Part shown: one piece after another, positions 5,173 through 5,218 of the stretch
How the letters are laid out: each line of letters opens with the position of its first letter
Numbering within the stretch: the first letter of the stretch is position 1
Assembly: GCA_030523505.1 (NCBI GenBank)
Contig: JAUNIK010000223.1
Location: forward strand, 1 to 5,218
Direction: 5' to 3'
Origin: Prevotellaceae bacterium
GTDB taxonomy: Bacteria; Bacteroidota; Bacteroidia; Bacteroidales; Bacteroidaceae
DNA length: 5,218 bases
Notes under the pieces: model-generated
The model's database searches: none
What the model saw: only the letters and a program-made list of their open reading frames with translations
Told to the model about the DNA's origin: nothing
Position numbers and translations under genes: made by a program

Positions 5173-5218
5173 ATGGAGAACAAATATTCAGGCACACAGA
5201 CCGAGAAGAATCTCGAGG
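5173..5218 (+). CDS. Probable rubrerythrin, N-terminal fragment
   Basis: Only 15 codons are visible before the window ends, reading MENKYSGTQTEKNLE. The KxxGTQTEKNL pattern is how many anaerobe rubrerythrins begin, just before the first diiron-ligand helix (normally AFAGESQAR, not visible here). Rubrerythrin is a cytoplasmic diiron and rubredoxin-type protein that reduces hydrogen peroxide. There is no promoter-like box in the 34 bp after the lipoprotein stop, so it is probably read from the promoter at 4492-4523. The short length limits certainty. Confidence 0.68.
   Translation, partial: MENKYSGTQTEKNLE

Noticed and set aside
4806..5195. Minus-strand open frames of 129 and 91 codons opposite the lipoprotein gene
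   Set aside because: The plus-strand frame has signal peptide, promoter and operon context; the antisense frames follow from its repetitive Thr/Gly codons.

Overview
The window looks like a chromosomal segment from a Bacteroidales bacterium, probably Prevotellaceae-like. Two things point this way. Several genes are preceded by the Bacteroidota promoter pattern (TTTG or TTG, about 20 bp, then TAnnTTTG) and lack a clear Shine-Dalgarno sequence. Three of the predicted products also begin with lipoprotein (SPII) signal peptides ending in a lipobox cysteine. The last gene appears to be a rubrerythrin, which fits an anaerobe. I see no tRNA, rRNA, CRISPR array, insertion sequence or phage gene.

Layout. 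Positions 1-1199 (minus strand) hold most of a secreted lipase-like alpha/beta-hydrolase lipoprotein; its C-terminus lies beyond the window edge. A 246-bp intergenic region with divergent promoters separates it from a second, unrelated-looking alpha/beta-hydrolase lipoprotein (1446-2204, plus). Ten bases later comes a DUF1810-family protein carrying an extra N-terminal region (2215-2823). After a 163-bp gap with two promoter-like boxes and two stem-loops, a 40-residue single-pass membrane microprotein (2987-3109) overlaps the start of a 98-residue protein of unknown function (3096-3392). That gene converges on, and overlaps by 9 bp, a LysR-type regulator (4286-3384, minus). The intrinsic terminator of the plus-strand unit lies inside the LysR coding sequence. 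A 270-bp divergent intergenic region with several repeats and dyads follows. It leads to a beta-rich, Thr/Gly/Asn-rich lipoprotein (4557-5138), and 34 bp later to the first 15 codons of a probable rubrerythrin running off the window.

How the parts may work together. The hydrolase and DUF1810 genes probably form one transcription unit, and the microprotein and 98-residue gene a second. The lipoprotein and rubrerythrin genes probably form a third, because no promoter is visible between them. The LysR protein is the obvious candidate regulator of its own gene and of the divergent lipoprotein-rubrerythrin unit, but this rests on position only. The least explained part is 2824-3392: the microprotein and 98-residue pair and the structured region ahead of it. 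No recognised defence or mobile system is present.
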